Shown piece by piece: positions 32,325 to 41,942 of a stretch of DNA of 64,000 nucleotides (positions within the stretch are counted from its first letter, which is position 1; every line of letters starts with the position of its first letter). The DNA lies in contig NZ_FNPT01000003.1 of NCBI RefSeq assembly GCF_900107375.1, forward strand, positions 331,623-395,622, written 5' to 3'. The translations under genes were made by a program, and so were the position numbers. The stretch comes from Lysobacter sp. yr284 (lineage in GTDB: Bacteria; Pseudomonadota; Gammaproteobacteria; Xanthomonadales; Xanthomonadaceae). The notes below the pieces were generated by a model. The model was not told the DNA's origin. It was given only the letters and a program-made list of their open reading frames with translations, and made no database searches.

Positions 32325-32846
32325 CTAAAAGCCGCCCCCCCCAGCAACCGCGCCGTGGCCGACCAGCAACGCCGACGGCACGCCCACCAAACAGGCCTTC
32401 AGCACCCCCACAAGCCCCCGCGACAGCACCCAGCCGATCCACAGCACCGCCCCGCCAAGCAACCACCACGCCCCCTCCAGCAGGAAAAACACCACCCCCG
32501 GCAGCGCCGGCACCGCGCCGACCCGCACCCACCCGTCCAGCAGCAGCGCCACGTCGACCACGCCCCGCACCAGCGCCGCCGCCACCAACCCCCACAGCAC
32601 CACAGACCCCAGACCGAACACGGGATCGATCAGCCACACCCCATCCAGCACCCGCGCCAACGCCGCCACGCACCACCGCGACAACAGCAGGCACCCGACC
32701 GCGACCAGAGGCTCCAACCAAGCCGCGATGCCGACCGCCAAGTCCACCAGCCCCAGCCCCCCCGCCAACAAAAGCAGCGACAGATACAGCTCCAGCCAGC
32801 CCTGCACGACGCAATACCACGACAGCCCCCCGCACACCACCAGCAC
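32325..32846 (-). pseudogene. Unidentified 173-codon frame in corrupted sequence
   Basis: The frame is bounded by a GTG at 32846, nine bases after the upstream stop (TAG 32856-32858), and by TAG at 32325. Codon third positions are mostly G/C, and residual T and A are more frequent than in neighbouring blocks, so it is probably a true gene end to end. The readable core WLEPLVAVGC faintly recalls the SLEPPLVxVC segment of flavin reductases, and the length of about 170 residues would fit, but I do not assign a function. Confidence 0.3.
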
Positions 32847-32855
32847 CGCCCCGAC

Positions 32856-33371
32856 CTACCAGGCCAGGCCGACGGCGAACAGCCACACCGAGACGACCAC
32901 GAACACCGAGCAGACCAAACACACCCCCACGCAAAAGGACAAAAACAGGCCCAAAGGCCACGCCACCCCCAACAGCGCCCCCCAGAGCACCCCGGCGACG
33001 AGCGCGACGCCGAGGAACAGCACCACGACGGCGGCGACCAAAAAGCCCACGAGCACGCACAGGTCCCCCCAGCCGTCCAGCCCGCCCGGGCCGACGAAGA
33101 GAACCACCGCAACCCCGACCGGCCCCGGCACGGCCACGCCCAAGCCCCACACCCACACACGCACCCGGCCGCGAAACGCGCCCACCAACACCACCACCAC
33201 GCCCAGAAAGGCCCCGAGGGCACAGCCGCGAAGAAGCACCTCGAAACCCGCATCGACCCCGACCACCAGGCTGACCACCACGCCCAAGGCCACCCACGAC
33301 CCCAGCCGAAGCCCGACCGAGTAACCGGCCGCGCGAAAGAACTCCAACGCAAACGCCGGAAAGCCCCGCAC
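32856..33371 (-). pseudogene. Unidentified 171-codon frame in corrupted sequence with preserved ribosome site
   Basis: After the TAG at 33382-33384 the minus strand reads GGGAG, then, about eight bases later, GTG at 33371, and the frame runs to TAG at 32856. The stop, Shine-Dalgarno-like GGGAG and start arrangement is that of a normal operon junction with ATG shown as GTG. The product begins with ALEFFRAAGYSVGLRLG. A VOC or extradiol-dioxygenase-like fold is conceivable (later GPGGLDGWG resembles GPxxLDHVA) but this is weak. Confidence 0.3.
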
Positions 33372-33381
33372 CGAAAACTCC

Positions 33382-34059
33382 CTAAACCCACAAGAAACGA
33401 CAACCCCAAAGGATTCCAGCAAGCGGGCGAGAAAGCCAACCGCCTCCAGAATCAGCGAGACCTCCACCCGCAAGGCCCTGCGCGAGGACGCGACGCGCGC
33501 GCAGACAAAACCCAGCACCAGGCAACGCCGAGAGCACCCGCTCGACCGCCGGCTGGCGCCACCACCAAGCGACAAAAGGGGCGAAAACCCACAAACAAGC
33601 GAAAGGCAACCCGCCGCACAACGCAGACAGCCAGCTCAAGGACAACAGACAAAACACCGCGACAGCGAAAACCGGCGAGGTCCACAGCATACCCAGAAAC
33701 GGGCCCAGGACCGGGTCGCCGCAGGCCGACAACACCCGCCAACCGGCCCACGCCACCATGGCCCGGCCCGAGACCAGCATGCGGCACCCGCAACCCACCG
33801 CCGAACCCAAAGCCACACCCAACACCACGACCCAGAACAGCAAGCCCACCGAGCCCAGCCACAGCCAGGCCAACAACCCGCCCCCGGAGCCGCACAGCCC
33901 CAACCACGCCAGCCGCCAAGACACCGACCACACCAGGCAGACCAGCGACACCAGCCACCCCAACGCCAACACGAACAAGCGCCACAACCCCCACGAGCAG
34001 CCCCCAGCCCACCAAAGCGCGAAGCACAACAGCGAGGCCAGCGGCAACAGCACCCACAC
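33382..34059 (-). pseudogene. Unidentified 225-codon frame in corrupted sequence
   Basis: The frame starts with GTG at 34059, about 15 bases after TAG at 34075-34077, and ends in TAG at 33382. The translation is dominated by Trp, Leu, Val, Gly and Cys through loss of A and C on the coding strand, so no family can be recognised. It is listed because its boundaries follow the same stop/start pattern as its neighbours in the presumed operon. Confidence 0.22.
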
Positions 34060-36862
34060 CCAGCAGGACCCCAGCTACCAGCGCCAGAACCGCAACAGCA
34101 AGCGGCAGACCCGCGCGCCGGCCGCGCCGCGCACCGACGACACCAGCCACGCCACCAACGGCCAGCAGCCGCGCAGCCAGCGCAAGCGCAGCCGCAACAC
34201 CGAGGAAGACGACCGCGACAAGCCGGCGCGCAAGACCACGCCCACGACCAACGCCGCGCGCACCGGGCAGCACGCCAGCACCGACAAGGGCAACGACCTG
34301 TCCCACCCGACCCAGCCCAACAACATCAAGCCGAACCAGGCCACGACGGAGAACCCCGTGCCGACCAACGGCACCCAGCCGAACAAGTCCAGGTCCGCCG
34401 CCCACGGCCGCCAGGAACAGGCCGACGACGAGCCGGTCTCGAGCGCCAACAACCACCACACCAGCCTCGACACGCACCGCGACGCCGACACCACCGACAG
34501 CAACAAAGGCGCCACCCCCGGCACCAGCACAAAGCCCACCGCCAACCAAACCCCGGCCGCCACCAACACCGCCCGGTACAGCGCGGCCTGCAGCACCGCC
34601 GCCAGCAGCGCCACCGCACCACGAGCCAGCGCCGAGATGCCCGCCGAGAGCACCAACACCCACCGCCAACCCGACACCGCCCACAACCCGCCCGACGCCG
34701 AACGCAACGACGAGCACCCGCCCAACAGCAAGCCGCAAAACTGCGCCAACGGCAAACACAACAGCACCCACCACAACAACGCGCCCACGCCGCGAGTCCA
34801 GCGGCACAACCCCAGCAGCAGCCCGAAACACCCCCACGACCCGCCCGAGAGCGCCGCGAGCCGGACCCAGCCCCACCACACCAAGGCCGCGTCCCCCACC
34901 GACGGCGCCCCCCGCCCGTACAACAACGCCGACAACACCGCACAGCCGGCGACCACCCCGCCCGCGTACACCGACAACGAACCCAACCACCCCCCCAGCC
35001 AACACGCGCCCGACCCCAACACCACCACGCAGAACAACGACACCACCATCACCGACGCGGCCGCAAACCCGGACGCCAACGCCAGCCACCGCAGCCAACG
35101 CGAGCAAAAAAGCAACGCCACCGACAAGGCGATCCAACGCTGCACCATCCCGCACACCAACAAAACCGCCAACAGCACCAAAGCCGAAAGCCCGCACCAG
35201 GCCACCCGCAACGCGAACAAGCGCAGCGACAACAGCACGTACACCAAGCACAGCGAGAACAACGACCGCCAACAGCCCAACAACACCGGCCAGGCCCACA
35301 GCAACCGCAACCGGACCCGCCACCCCAAGCCCGACCCCAGCGCGACGCCCAACGCGCCCAGCCCCACCAACACCACGAAAGAGCCGAAGAGCGCCCGCCA
35401 GACGCCCGCCCCCGGCAGCTCCAACGCCAGCACCGCCACGGCCAGCACCGACACCGCGGCCGGCACCGCCGTACCCCCCGACCCCGACGCCCAACACTCG
35501 AGCCGCGCCCAGCAATCCAGGCCCCACACCACATCCATGCGCGACGAGGTCACGGCGAGGTCGCCCCACAAAACCCCCTCAACCGCCCCCGCCCCCCAAG
35601 CGGCCGGGCCACCCCCGCCCGCAACCACCCCCACCACCAGCCAACCCGACCCCGGAGAGCCACGCGAAGCGCGGCGAGACCCGCCGCCCCACCCCGCCCC
35701 GAAACGCCGCGCCGGACTACCACGACGACAACACCCCCCAGGCGCGCAACAAGACGGCGGCGACCCCCGCGAGGTCGCCCAAGGCGCCCACGAGCACAAC
35801 CACGCAGAGTGCCGCCACGCCATCCGGCCCCGAAACGAAAACCCCCACCCACAACAACGCCCCGAACGTGGGCGAACAAGACAGCACGCAGAGCCCGATC
35901 AACAGCGCCAGGTACACCGCAAAGAAGAACACCAGCATCGAGCGCCGCGCCGACCCCGTGCGCAGCCCCCCCAGCAGCTCCGACAACGTGAACCACAGCA
36001 CCCACCCCAGCAACCGGCCCCACCACTCCGCGGCCGCATCGACGACCACCGCGCGCACGAAACCGACCACGAGCACCGCGCCCGCCAACGCCCACACCAC
36101 GCGCAAAGCCAGGAACTTGGCCAGAGGCATCCGCAACCCGGCGGCCACCGCCAGCGCCACCACCACGACGGCGGAACGCAACAACAGCACCACCAGCATC
36201 AGCACGCGCAACGACACCCACACGAACGCGGCCCGGAAATCCAAACCGAACAACGCCTCCACGAACAGGACCCACACGAACAACGCGGAAGAAAAACCCA
36301 CCGCGCCCCCCCCCATAAACCCGAACACCAACACCGGCGCCAGGTGGCCCCCGAAGCCGACCCGCACCGCCGAGACGACCAGCCCGAACAACGCCCGCCG
36401 CGCGAAAGCGCCCACCACGCGCCGGCCGGAAAAGACCACGCCCAACCCGACGTCGAGAAGGCCGCAGTCCAGCAGCCCAGGCAGAACCAAAGCGAAAACG
36501 CGAGCCACCAACGCCGCGCAGCCCCACGACTGCAGGCCGCACGCAGCCAACCAGAAACCGAAAACAGACAAAGCCCGCGAACCCAAAGAAGCCCCCAGCA
36601 CCACGCCCCCCACGCCGGGACCCGAACCGACCAGCAGACCCAGCAGCGACATCCATCCAGCCGACGATCCCCGGCCAACCCCGACCACGCCACGGCCGCC
36701 GCGCCCGCACAAGCCAACCACAACAAACCCCCGCGACCCCGCGACGAACCGCCCAACCAAGGCATAACAACGAGCCGCCGCACGCCCCGCCCGCCCGACT
36801 CCAGCGCCCAACCCCGCCCGGACAATCCCCTGCCGTACACCGACACCCATTGCCGGAATCGC

Positions 36863-38746
36863 ATGGACAGTGACGACGCGAAGTCGGACAAGCACCGCGC
36901 TCCGGTACTGCAGCTGTACCGGGAGCTGTGGGTCCAGGCCAAGGGCCGCCGCGGCGCGTTGCTGAGCGCGATGGCGCTGCTGGTCGGCGCGCAGGTGGTG
37001 CTGCTGGCGGTGCCTTACCTGGTCGGCAAGGCGTTCAACATCCTGCAGGCGCGCGGCAACGCCGGCGCCGGCGAAGCGGCGCTGTGGCTGGCGGCGGTGC
37101 TCGGCGCGACCCTGGTCAGCTGGCTGATCCACGGCCCGGGCCGGATCCTCGAACGCAACGTCGCCCTGAGCGTGCGCGAGCGCGTCGCCACCGCGTTGAC
37201 CGGACGGCTGCTGGCGTTCCCGCTGTCGTGGCACGACGGCAACCATTCCGTCGCCAGCGCCCACCGCGTGCAGCAAAGCAGCTCGTCGCTGGGCACCTTC
37301 GCCGAAAGCCAGTTCATCTACTTGAGCAGCGCGGTGCGGCTGATCGGGCCGATCGGCGCGCTGATCGCAATCCATCCGCTGGTCGGCCTCACCGCCGCGC
37401 TCGGGTTGCTGGTCATCTGCGGCGCGGTGGTCGGCTTCGACCGCGCGATCGTGCGCCTGGCGATCCAGACCAACGACGCCGAACGCCGCTACACCGCGGT
37501 GCTGGCCGACGCCCTGGGCAACGCGACCAGCGTGCTGGCGCTGCGCCAGGCGCGGCCGTTCATCCGCTCGCTGCGGCAGCTGGTGGAGAAGGTGTTCGAG
37601 CCGCTGCGGCGGATGATCGTCATCAACGAGATCAAGTGGTGCGCGGTCGACGTCGCCAGCCGCCTGCTCAGCTGCTGCCTGGTCGGGCTGTACGCATGGC
37701 TGGTGCTGCGCGCGGCGGGCGACGGCCAGAAGCTGATGCTCGGCAGCGTCTACATGGTGTGGGAATACGCGCTGCAGTCCGGCGCGGTGGTCGCGGCGGT
37801 AGCGGCGAACTTCCAGACCTTCGCCACCCAGTACGCCAACTACCAAAGCGCCGACGTGATCCGCGACCACCCCGTCGACGAGAGCCTGCACGAACCGGCG
37901 CAGGCGCAGCAGTGGGATCGTTGCGAGATCCGCGACCTGGTGTTCCGCCACGTCGCCGGGCGCGAGGCCGGGCCGACCCTGGACCGCATCCGCCTGGACC
38001 TGCGGCGCGGCAAGCGCTACGCCTTGATCGGCAGCAGCGGCTCGGGCAAGAGCACGCTGATGCGGGTGCTCGCCGGGCTGTACGTGGCCGAACGCATCGT
38101 GGTCGCGCCGGATGCGCGCGAGGCCAATGCCGGCGACGGCGACGCCACCGTGCAGGCGCCGCTGAAGGCCGCGCGCTACCTGCGCGGGTCGACCACGCTG
38201 ATTCCGCAGGAAGCCGAATTGTTCGAAGCCTCGCTGGCCGAGAACCTGGCGATGTGCGAATCCCTGCACGGCCAGCCCGATCCCGCCGGCTTCGACCGCG
38301 CCCTGGAACTGGCGACGGTCAAGGATTTCCTGCCCGCCGACGGCGATCCGCTGCAGGTGTCGATCGCCGAACACGCCTCGAATTGGTCCGGCGGCCAGCG
38401 CGCGCGCGTGGCGCTGGCGCGCGGCATCCTGGCCGCGCGCGGCAGCTCGCTGATCCTGCTCGACGAACCCACCGCCAGCCTCGATGCGCGCACCGAGGCC
38501 GCGGTCTACGCCAACCTGTTCGCCGAATTCGCCGACGCCTGCCTGATCGCCTCGGTGCACCGGCTGGACCTGCTGCGCCACTTCGACGAAGTGCTGGTGA
38601 TGGTCGACGGCCGACTGGTGGCGCAGGGCTCGGAGGCGCAGCTGGCGCGGACCTCGAGCGATTACGCCAGCCTGCGCGCGGCCAGCCTGCGCCAGGGCGA
38701 ATCGGGCGAACCGGCGGCATCGTTGGCCGAGGACGCGGCCGGCTGA
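36863..38746 (+). CDS. ABC exporter, fused permease-ATPase
   Basis: This 627-residue half-transporter has an N-terminal membrane domain with about six helices (first MALLVGAQVVLLAVPYLVG, last near residues 290-310). The C-terminal ATPase has Walker A GSSGSGKST (about residues 391-399), signature WSGGQRARVALARG and Walker B LILLDEPTASLD. It resembles the SbmA/cyclic-peptide-like and lipid-flippase group of type-IV exporters only in general plan; the substrate is unknown. ATG 36863 is the first start in normal-composition sequence. The frame upstream is open only because of the anomalous composition, so the exact start is less certain than the rest. It may export the PKS product or serve the adjacent corrupted operon. 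Confidence 0.85.
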   Translation: MDSDDAKSDKHRAPVLQLYRELWVQAKGRRGALLSAMALLVGAQVVLLAVPYLVGKAFNILQARGNAGAGEAALWLAAVLGATLVSWLIHGPGRILERNVALSVRERVATALTGRLLAFPLSWHDGNHSVASAHRVQQSSSSLGTFAESQFIYLSSAVRLIGPIGALIAIHPLVGLTAALGLLVICGAVVGFDRAIVRLAIQTNDAERRYTAVLADALGNATSVLALRQARPFIRSLRQLVEKVFEPLRRMIVINEIKWCAVDVASRLLSCCLVGLYAWLVLRAAGDGQKLMLGSVYMVWEYALQSGAVVAAVAANFQTFATQYANYQSADVIRDHPVDESLHEPAQAQQWDRCEIRDLVFRHVAGREAGPTLDRIRLDLRRGKRYALIGSSGSGKSTLMRVLAGLYVAERIVVAPDAREANAGDGDATVQAPLKAARYLRGSTTLIPQEAELFEASLAENLAMCESLHGQPDPAGFDRALELATVKDFLPADGDPLQVSIAEHASNWSGGQRARVALARGILAARGSSLILLDEPTASLDARTEAAVYANLFAEFADACLIASVHRLDLLRHFDEVLVMVDGRLVAQGSEAQLARTSSDYASLRAASLRQGESGEPAASLAEDAAG

Positions 38747-38804
38747 AGCGCACGTGCGCCGCACGCCGGCGCCGCTGCGGCGCAGGCCACGCGGCCGGCA
38801 CCGC

Positions 38805-39305
38805 TCACAGGATGATGCTGATCTTGCCGTGCTCGAACAGCGATTCGTGATCGAGCAGCACGGTACGCCGGCGGATCCGGAAACCGTCGCCGTCGCGCAC
38901 CAGTTGGTGCCGGTAGCAGCCGATGAAGGTGTCGGAGCGGCCGTTGCCGAAGCGGTGGATGGCGAAGTTGGCGGTCACCTCCAACACCCCGTCGCGCTCG
39001 TCGAGCACGCAGACGTTGGCGACCAGTCGGCGCGTGCGCGAACGCGGGTTCTCGCACCACATCACGTTGCCCAGCAGTTGGTCCGCGCGCTGGCGCAGCC
39101 GCGCCGCGTCGTCGGACACGATCGCCAGCGCGTCGCGGTCCTCGGCGCGCACGTCGGTGGACGGCACCTCGTAACGGGTGTCCTCGGTCAGCAGTTCCAG
39201 CCATTCGGCCAGCCGCCATTCGTCGAGCAGGCGCGCCTCCTTGTACAGGAAGTCCTCGACCTGCAGCCGGGTCAGCAACGGTTTCAATGCATCGGCTTGC
39301 GACAT
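38805..39305 (-). CDS. Aromatic-ring-hydroxylating dioxygenase beta subunit
   Basis: This 166-residue protein matches the small subunit of Rieske non-heme iron oxygenases (NTF2-like fold): FLYKEARLLDEWRLAEWLEL near the N-terminus, a central ENPRSRTRRLVANV strand, and the ending LLDHESLFEHGKISIIL. Beta subunits are structural and contain no cofactor. It lies 41 bases downstream of the alpha-subunit gene in the same minus-strand operon, as expected for an alpha3beta3 oxygenase. The gene converges on the ABC exporter gene; the 58 bp between them show no clear terminator. Confidence 0.92.
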   Translation of the reverse strand: MSQADALKPLLTRLQVEDFLYKEARLLDEWRLAEWLELLTEDTRYEVPSTDVRAEDRDALAIVSDDAARLRQRADQLLGNVMWCENPRSRTRRLVANVCVLDERDGVLEVTANFAIHRFGNGRSDTFIGCYRHQLVRDGDGFRIRRRTVLLDHESLFEHGKISIIL

Positions 39306-39346
39306 CGCAACTCCTTGGGTTCGCGCGTCGGCCGCCGGCGCGGCGG

Positions 39347-40624
39347 TCATGGCGCGGCGGCCATCAGCTCGCGCCAGCGCTGCCAGAACACCCGCGCCGG
39401 CAACTCGTCGGTGGTCTGCGGCACCTCGCGGTTCATGCCGCGCGAGAGGTTGCAGTAGTCCACGCTGCGATTGGCGAAGCCGAGCTGGCAGGATTCGACG
39501 ATCTCGATGTCGTCGGGCGTGGCGAAGCCACCGGGGCCGAGGAAGGTCAGGTAATGGCTCAGGCGCAAGGCGCGCAGCTCCGGCGCTTCGTCCTTGGGCG
39601 CCATCGCCCAGGAGGTCACCGCCAGCGCGCCGGGGCCGACCGGGTCGATCTTGCGGATGGTGATGGCGATCGCGTCGATGATCATCAGGTTCGGGAACAC
39701 CAGCAGCGCCCGGTTCATGCCGGTGATGCGCTGCGCGCGCTGCGCGCCGAAGCGGTCGATGAAGTGCTGCCGGGTCGCCTCCATCTGCGGCTTGAGCGAC
39801 TCGTCGAACATCGGCGTCCAATGCGCCAGCGGCCGCGCCGCAGCCGGCGGCAGTTCGTTGGCGGCGTGGCCGTTGCCCAGGTCGCGGGCGAAGCCGCCGC
39901 GCTCGCGCGGCGCCTGCGAGCCCATCGACTCCATGTAGTCGACATAGCGCTTGTGCAGGGCGCGGAAGTGGTAGAGATCGACGCTGTTTTCGATCAGCAG
40001 CTTCCAGTTGGCCTTGGCCCCGTGCAGTTGGGTGCCGCGCACGACTTCCATACCGACCTCGGACTGGTCGGCGATCAGGTCGAGGTACTCCTTCGCCTCG
40101 GCCAGATAATCCGACAGCGAACCCGCGCCGGCCTCGTCGAAGGCGATGAAGACGAAGCCGCGGTAGCTGTCCATGCGGTGCTGCTTGAGCGCGTAGTCGG
40201 CGCGGTCGAAGCAGTCGCCGTAGGCGTCCTGGCCGGGCACCCCGATCAGTTCGCCCTGGTTGGAATAGACCCAGGAGTGGTATGGGCAACGGAAGGCCTT
40301 GGCCGTGCCTGCGGCCTCGCGGCAGACGAACGCGCCGCGGTGCATGCAGGTGTTGGCGAACACCCGCACCGCGCCGTCGTCGCCGCGCGCCAGGATCACC
40401 GGCCGCCCGCCGACGTTGCGGGTGGCGAAGGCGCCGGGAGCGGGCACTTCCGATTCGTGGCCGACGTAGAGCCAGCAGCGGTCGAAGATCCGTTGCTGCT
40501 CCAATTGCGCGATGTCCGCGTCGACGTACGCGCGGCGGTCGACCAGGAACGAGGCGCCGGCGACGTCTTCCAGCACGATCCGGCTGACGTCCACAGTATT
40601 GGATGGGGTGGCCGGCGCGCTCAT
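39347..40624 (-). CDS. Rieske aromatic-ring-hydroxylating dioxygenase alpha subunit
   Basis: This 425-residue oxygenase large subunit has a Rieske [2Fe-2S] motif CMHRGAFVC...CPYHSW (CxH...CxxH, residues about 93-115). The mononuclear iron site is in ENSVDLYHFRALHK (DxxHxxxxH). It inserts oxygen into an aromatic or other unsaturated substrate using electrons from a reductase, which is not encoded next to it. Its ATG overlaps the stop of the glycosyltransferase gene by 4 bases (ATGA), and the beta-subunit gene follows. Coupling to a glycosyltransferase points to tailoring of a natural product or xenobiotic rather than a classical catabolic operon, though the latter cannot be excluded. Confidence 0.93.
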   Translation of the reverse strand: MSAPATPSNTVDVSRIVLEDVAGASFLVDRRAYVDADIAQLEQQRIFDRCWLYVGHESEVPAPGAFATRNVGGRPVILARGDDGAVRVFANTCMHRGAFVCREAAGTAKAFRCPYHSWVYSNQGELIGVPGQDAYGDCFDRADYALKQHRMDSYRGFVFIAFDEAGAGSLSDYLAEAKEYLDLIADQSEVGMEVVRGTQLHGAKANWKLLIENSVDLYHFRALHKRYVDYMESMGSQAPRERGGFARDLGNGHAANELPPAAARPLAHWTPMFDESLKPQMEATRQHFIDRFGAQRAQRITGMNRALLVFPNLMIIDAIAITIRKIDPVGPGALAVTSWAMAPKDEAPELRALRLSHYLTFLGPGGFATPDDIEIVESCQLGFANRSVDYCNLSRGMNREVPQTTDELPARVFWQRWRELMAAAP

Positions 40625-41766
40625 CGGATCGCCTCGATCACGCGCTCGGCGGTGGTCGCGGCGCTGTCGCCGGCCGCGCCCGCGGCCACGCCGACGCGTT
40701 CGCCGTGGCCGCCGGCCGGATCGAGCAAGCGCTCCACCGAGGCGGCGATCGCGGCCTGCGACGCGTCGTCCGGGCGCAGCGCCAGGCCGAAGCCGGCGCG
40801 TTCGACGTAGTGCGCCTGCACCAGCTGGTCGATCGCCAGCGGGATCACCAGCATCGGCTTGCCGGCGCGGATCGATTCGGCGACCGAGTTGTAGCCGCCG
40901 TGGGTCACGAACAGGTCGGCGCGCCGCAGCATCTCGCGCTGCGGGACGTAACCGGCGAGGAACACGTTCTCGCCCAGGCCTTCGCCGATCTGCGGCCCGA
41001 GCTCGCCGACCGAGGCGACCACCTGCGCGCCGAGCCCGGCGCTGGCGGCGATGGCCTCGCGCAGCAGCTGCGGGCGGCGATAGAAGATGGTGCCGAACGA
41101 GACGTAGACCAGCGGGCGGGCAGGGTCCAGGCGCTGCCAGTCGGCGAACGCGGTTTCGTCGCCGCGCACCGCGGCCGCGCCGGGCAGGCCGACCAGGCCG
41201 ACGCCGTCGAGCACCGCGTCGTCGCCGACCAACTCATGGATCGCCGGCGCCAGGTTCAGCGTCGGCGAACGCGGCGAGTGCGCGTCCTCGGACCAGATCA
41301 CCCCGTGCCGCAGCAGGTAATCGCGGGTGATCTCGTCGTAAGCCCAGCGGTGTTCGCGAAAGCGCTTGGGCGCGATCATGCCCAGGTTCGCGGTGGTCAG
41401 CCCGTAGCGCACGCCGGACGCGTGCACGCCGACCAGCGCCGGCCAAGTCAGCTGCATCGAGTCGAGCAGCACGAAGTCCGGCGCCAGCGCGCGCACCGCC
41501 GCCTCGCTGTCGGCCGCGACCGTGGTGGTGTCGAGCAGCGCGCGGATGCCGTCGGGCGGCCCGCTCCACGGCGCGATGCTGACCTCGCCGACGACGCGCA
41601 CGTCGATGCCGTCGAGCGCTTCGCGCCGCGCCGGGCCCAGCGAGTCGCCGTCGGCGGCGAGTAGCAGCAAGGTCACCTTGCAGCCGCGCGAACGCAGCTC
41701 GCGCATCAGCGGCACGAACGGATTGAGGTGGCCGTGCTGGCTGGTGGTCACGAACGCGACGTGCAT
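40621..41766 (-). CDS. MGT-family (GT1) glycosyltransferase
   Basis: This 381-residue GT-B enzyme of the macrolide-glycosyltransferase type has the N-terminal acceptor domain start VAFVTTSQHGHLNPFVPL. The C-terminal donor-binding domain contains VYVSFGTIFYRR, GYVPQREMLRRADLFVTHGGYNS and AGKPMLVIPLAIDQ. The THGGxNS...PxxxDQ pattern is the nucleotide-sugar signature. Soluble. It is the first gene of the minus-strand operon with the Rieske subunits. Members of this family glycosylate macrolides and flavonoids and can inactivate antibiotics, so the substrate may be the product of the neighbouring PKS locus. Confidence 0.9.
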   Translation of the reverse strand: MHVAFVTTSQHGHLNPFVPLMRELRSRGCKVTLLLLAADGDSLGPARREALDGIDVRVVGEVSIAPWSGPPDGIRALLDTTTVAADSEAAVRALAPDFVLLDSMQLTWPALVGVHASGVRYGLTTANLGMIAPKRFREHRWAYDEITRDYLLRHGVIWSEDAHSPRSPTLNLAPAIHELVGDDAVLDGVGLVGLPGAAAVRGDETAFADWQRLDPARPLVYVSFGTIFYRRPQLLREAIAASAGLGAQVVASVGELGPQIGEGLGENVFLAGYVPQREMLRRADLFVTHGGYNSVAESIRAGKPMLVIPLAIDQLVQAHYVERAGFGLALRPDDASQAAIAASVERLLDPAGGHGERVGVAAGAAGDSAATTAERVIEAIR

Positions 41767-41809
41767 GCGCGCTGCCTCCTGTCCGCCGTGCCGGCGAACG
41801 CCGCGAAAC

Positions 41810-41837
41810 TGGACACTGCGCTACCCCCGGGTAGACT
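41810..41837 (+). promoter_or_regulatory. Possible promoter with internal inverted repeat
   Basis: In the 176-bp divergent gap between the glycosyltransferase operon and the decarboxylase-like gene, TGGACA (41810-41815) and TAGACT (41832-41837) are 16 bp apart and could be -35/-10 elements facing right. Between them CTACCC and GGGTAG (41821-41834) form an inverted repeat with a 2-base centre, suitable for a dimeric repressor or MerR-like activator. Matches to consensus are only partial. Confidence 0.3.
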
Positions 41838-41942
41838 GGCGCAAGCGGTTTTCGGACTGCGCCGGCGCATACGCGGCCGCCACGATGGTCTACGTTCGTT
41901 CCTCTCCACCTTCCACACTCCGGTCAACGGGCAGGGATACCA

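Larger units (their letters stand above)
25380..36840. other. 11.5-kb compositional anomaly: + strand nearly devoid of T; probable corrupted sequence over a real minus-strand operon
   Basis: From about 25,380 the + strand abruptly becomes A/C-rich. The 60-base lines 25381-25440, 27481-27540, 30301-30360 and 31381-31440 contain no T at all, while the flanks are ordinary. Stop codons need T on the + strand and A on the - strand, so all frames are open for thousands of bases. The resulting proteins are low-complexity (His/Gln/Pro/Arg on +, Val/Leu/Gly/Trp on -). None is annotated as a gene. Some sub-blocks (about 29,000-30,640, 32,330-33,370 and 34,080-35,560) keep more T and G and show gene-like traces on the minus strand. 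A consensus or base-calling artefact is my preferred reading; strand-biased hypermutation is the alternative. Confidence 0.85.

Noticed and set aside
28156..33297. Minus-strand frame of 1,713 codons, rich in Gly, Arg and Val
   Set aside because: Same composition effect. It overlaps better-supported minus frames with clean stop/start junctions in another phase.
34075..35823. Minus frame of 582 codons with a faint LSRS segment like a condensation domain
   Set aside because: The match is short and surrounded by composition-driven residues. I could not place other condensation motifs at correct spacing.
28569..36767. Open frame of 2,732 codons on the + strand, rich in His, Gln, Pro, Arg and Thr
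   Set aside because: It is open because the + strand almost lacks T, so stop codons cannot occur. It has no conserved motif and other frames are open at the same place.
25380..36840. CRISPR array, satellite DNA or tandem repeat as the cause of the A/C-rich block
   Set aside because: There is no periodic unit or regular spacer; similar CCACC/CAACA words recur irregularly, as expected from composition alone.
25380..36840. Horizontally acquired island
   Set aside because: Edges lie within or directly against native genes, the monooxygenase frame continues across the left edge, and no integrase, transposase or direct repeats are visible.
38747..38804. Rho-independent terminator between the convergent exporter and Rieske beta genes
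   Set aside because: GC-rich complementary words exist but there is no T-tract on either strand.
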